27,500 nt of DNA from Leishmania martiniquensis (lineage: Eukaryota; Euglenozoa; Kinetoplastea; Trypanosomatida; Trypanosomatidae), in assembly GCF_017916325.1 (NCBI RefSeq), contig NC_090167.1, positions 10,001-37,500 on the forward strand, written 5' to 3'. Positions 26,335-27,500 of this stretch are shown here, piece after piece. Each line of letters starts with the position of its first letter. Position 1 is the first letter of the stretch. The notes beneath the pieces were generated by a model, which searched no databases, was not told the DNA's origin, and worked only from the letters and a program-made list of their open reading frames with translations. The translations under genes were made by a program, and so were the position numbers.

Positions 26335-27295
26335 TTTTCTTGTCAATACGTCATGCACGCCGAGAGGGATTACTTGTGGGCAGGGGTACTCTCTTGGCGT
26401 AAGAGACGTACGCGAGCGCAACGGCGTGTGTCGTGTCACAGTCGAGAATGCGTCTCGAGCCACCAACAGAAAGTTGCCTCAAACCGCACTACCCCTGCGT
26501 CGGCCCGAATCACATGCACGCTTCTTTCCTTCCTCGCCGCAGCACCCGATGCGCGAGGGAAAGAGGGAGACGGCCAGCTTACGGCAACGCAGGCCGGCAC
26601 GCAACCTTGTAGCAGAGCACTGCAACAGCGTTTGGCAAGGTTGACCTCACACGCGGATTCACGGCAGGATAAGTCGTCAATGATAGCGTATGCTGGTTAC
26701 AGGTATGATTGCTAAGTAGACTTGGAAAACGGAGAGGGTGGTCAGTAAGCGACGCACTGAAGAACAGACAGGAACAGCTCTCCCTCACGGAGGGCGTCTG
26801 GGTCGCTAAAATTCGCACCCGGGCGCGCACGCTGAAGCTGTTGCGTTTTCGCTGCCCCAAAGCCGCTGTCATAATGCACAGTGAAACGAGTAATCACTAG
26901 TCGACTCGCTTCACTAACAGAATCATCCACAAACGACGTGGCATTACAATCTGACGCACAAGACGATTTTCGCACGCCGAATTGCATGTCTGCCCTGCCC
27001 CCTCCATCTGGCGAGTATCGCTATTTTTTTTCTTACTGGCGACGCCTGAGATGATTGATAACAGAAATACGACTGGCCTCTTACCCGAACCTGCCATGCA
27101 GTGAACAGCGACAAGAGGAACGGAAAGCGGCAGAGCTCTGCTTCACCTTGTCGAGACACGCCGTCGTAAACCTGCACCCGCTCGCCAGATACTTTTAGAC
27201 GAAGACGAAGGGACAGCGTTGGTCCCAGTCTCAGTCATCCAAACAGTCGGGGCAAAGTTCTCGCAATCATTCCAAAGAAGCGTCCGCAGCACGCT
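26335..27295. other. Intergenic region before the right-edge gene
   Basis: This 961-bp gap should contain the 3'UTR of the right-edge gene and the 5'UTR of the 304-aa gene. Reading frames of 60-100 codons occur on both strands without recognisable domains. No RNA gene or repeat was seen. Confidence 0.45.
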
Positions 27296-27500
27296 TTACT
27301 CGTCGGTCTCCCTGGCCAGGCCGACAGCAAGCATCTTCACAAGAACACTGCATACCTTTTCAGAGCTGTACGCAGCGACCAGTTCACGCGTGCTGTCCAA
27401 GTACGTGGCGATGCTCTTCGCGAGTGCCTGGTCCAATTCCATAGCGGCCACATTGTTCCAGCGAAGAGCGTTGTCAGTGCGACAGATAAAGCAAAGCGCA
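27296..27500 (-). CDS. C-terminal end of an unidentified protein (partial)
   Basis: On the minus strand, a frame is open from the right edge and ends at TAA (27296-27298), giving 67 residues. It includes ALCFICRTDNALRWNN, a helical stretch MELDQALAKSIATYLDS, EKVCSVLVKMLAVG and the terminus LARETDE. Third positions are GC-rich as in the other genes and the strand agrees with all neighbours, so it is probably the 3' end of a real gene whose start lies outside the window. The helical composition gives no family. This frame is not seen as a complete gene because its start is missing. Confidence 0.6.
   Translation of the reverse strand, partial: ALCFICRTDNALRWNNVAAMELDQALAKSIATYLDSTRELVAAYSSEKVCSVLVKMLAVGLARETDE

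Noticed and set aside
26335..26466. N-terminal extension of the 304-aa membrane protein
   Set aside because: It starts at TTG, with no supporting ATG; trypanosomatid nuclear genes are expected to use ATG.

Overview
This looks like nuclear DNA of a trypanosomatid, most likely a Leishmania-like member of Leishmaniinae. All credible genes lie on the minus strand, none has a convincing intron, and long intergenic regions separate them. Those regions are purine-rich on the + strand, so they are pyrimidine-rich in the transcript, and polypyrimidine tracts followed by AG sit upstream of several ATGs, as expected for polycistronic transcription with trans-splicing. The N-myristoyltransferase (421 aa, C-terminal Leu) closely resembles the Leishmania enzyme. 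From memory, this gene set matches the left end of Leishmania chromosome 32, which I could not check.

Layout in transcription order (right to left): C-terminal tail of an unidentified gene (27500-27296); a 304-aa single-pass membrane protein (26334-25420); an unsettled stretch with coding-like scraps and copy 2 of a 475-bp repeat (25370-23305); N-myristoyltransferase (23304-22039); a syntaxin-5-like Qa-SNARE (21098-20175); an Enhancer-of-polycomb-like protein (19353-18148); SEC13 (17479-16436); CCCH zinc-finger protein B (14093-13020); a 4.9-kb insertion-rich gap; its paralogue CCCH protein A (8125-6980); a 3.8-kb UTR-like gap; a Bfr1-like coiled-coil RNA-associated protein (3210-1738); a 134-aa single-pass membrane protein (773-369).

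The unusual part is the gap between the two CCCH paralogues. It holds repeat copy 1 (11869-12343, apparently identical to 24113-24587 and in the same orientation), a small coding-like relic, a frameshifted relic of a tyrosine recombinase of the TATE/VIPER kind (about 9954-11336), and a SIDER-like retroposon candidate ending in an A-tail (about 9420-8828). The direct repeats bracket a 12.2-kb block carrying CCCH-B, SEC13, the EPL-like gene, syntaxin 5 and NMT, so recombination between them could delete or amplify that block.

Functionally, the block mixes early secretory pathway genes (SEC13, syntaxin 5), a lipid-modification enzyme (NMT), a probable chromatin factor (EPL-like) and RNA-level regulators (two CCCH proteins, a Bfr1-like protein). 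In trypanosomatids, adjacency within a transcription unit does not by itself imply shared function. Start codons were restricted to ATG, which shortens several maximal reading frames that open with GTG or TTG.
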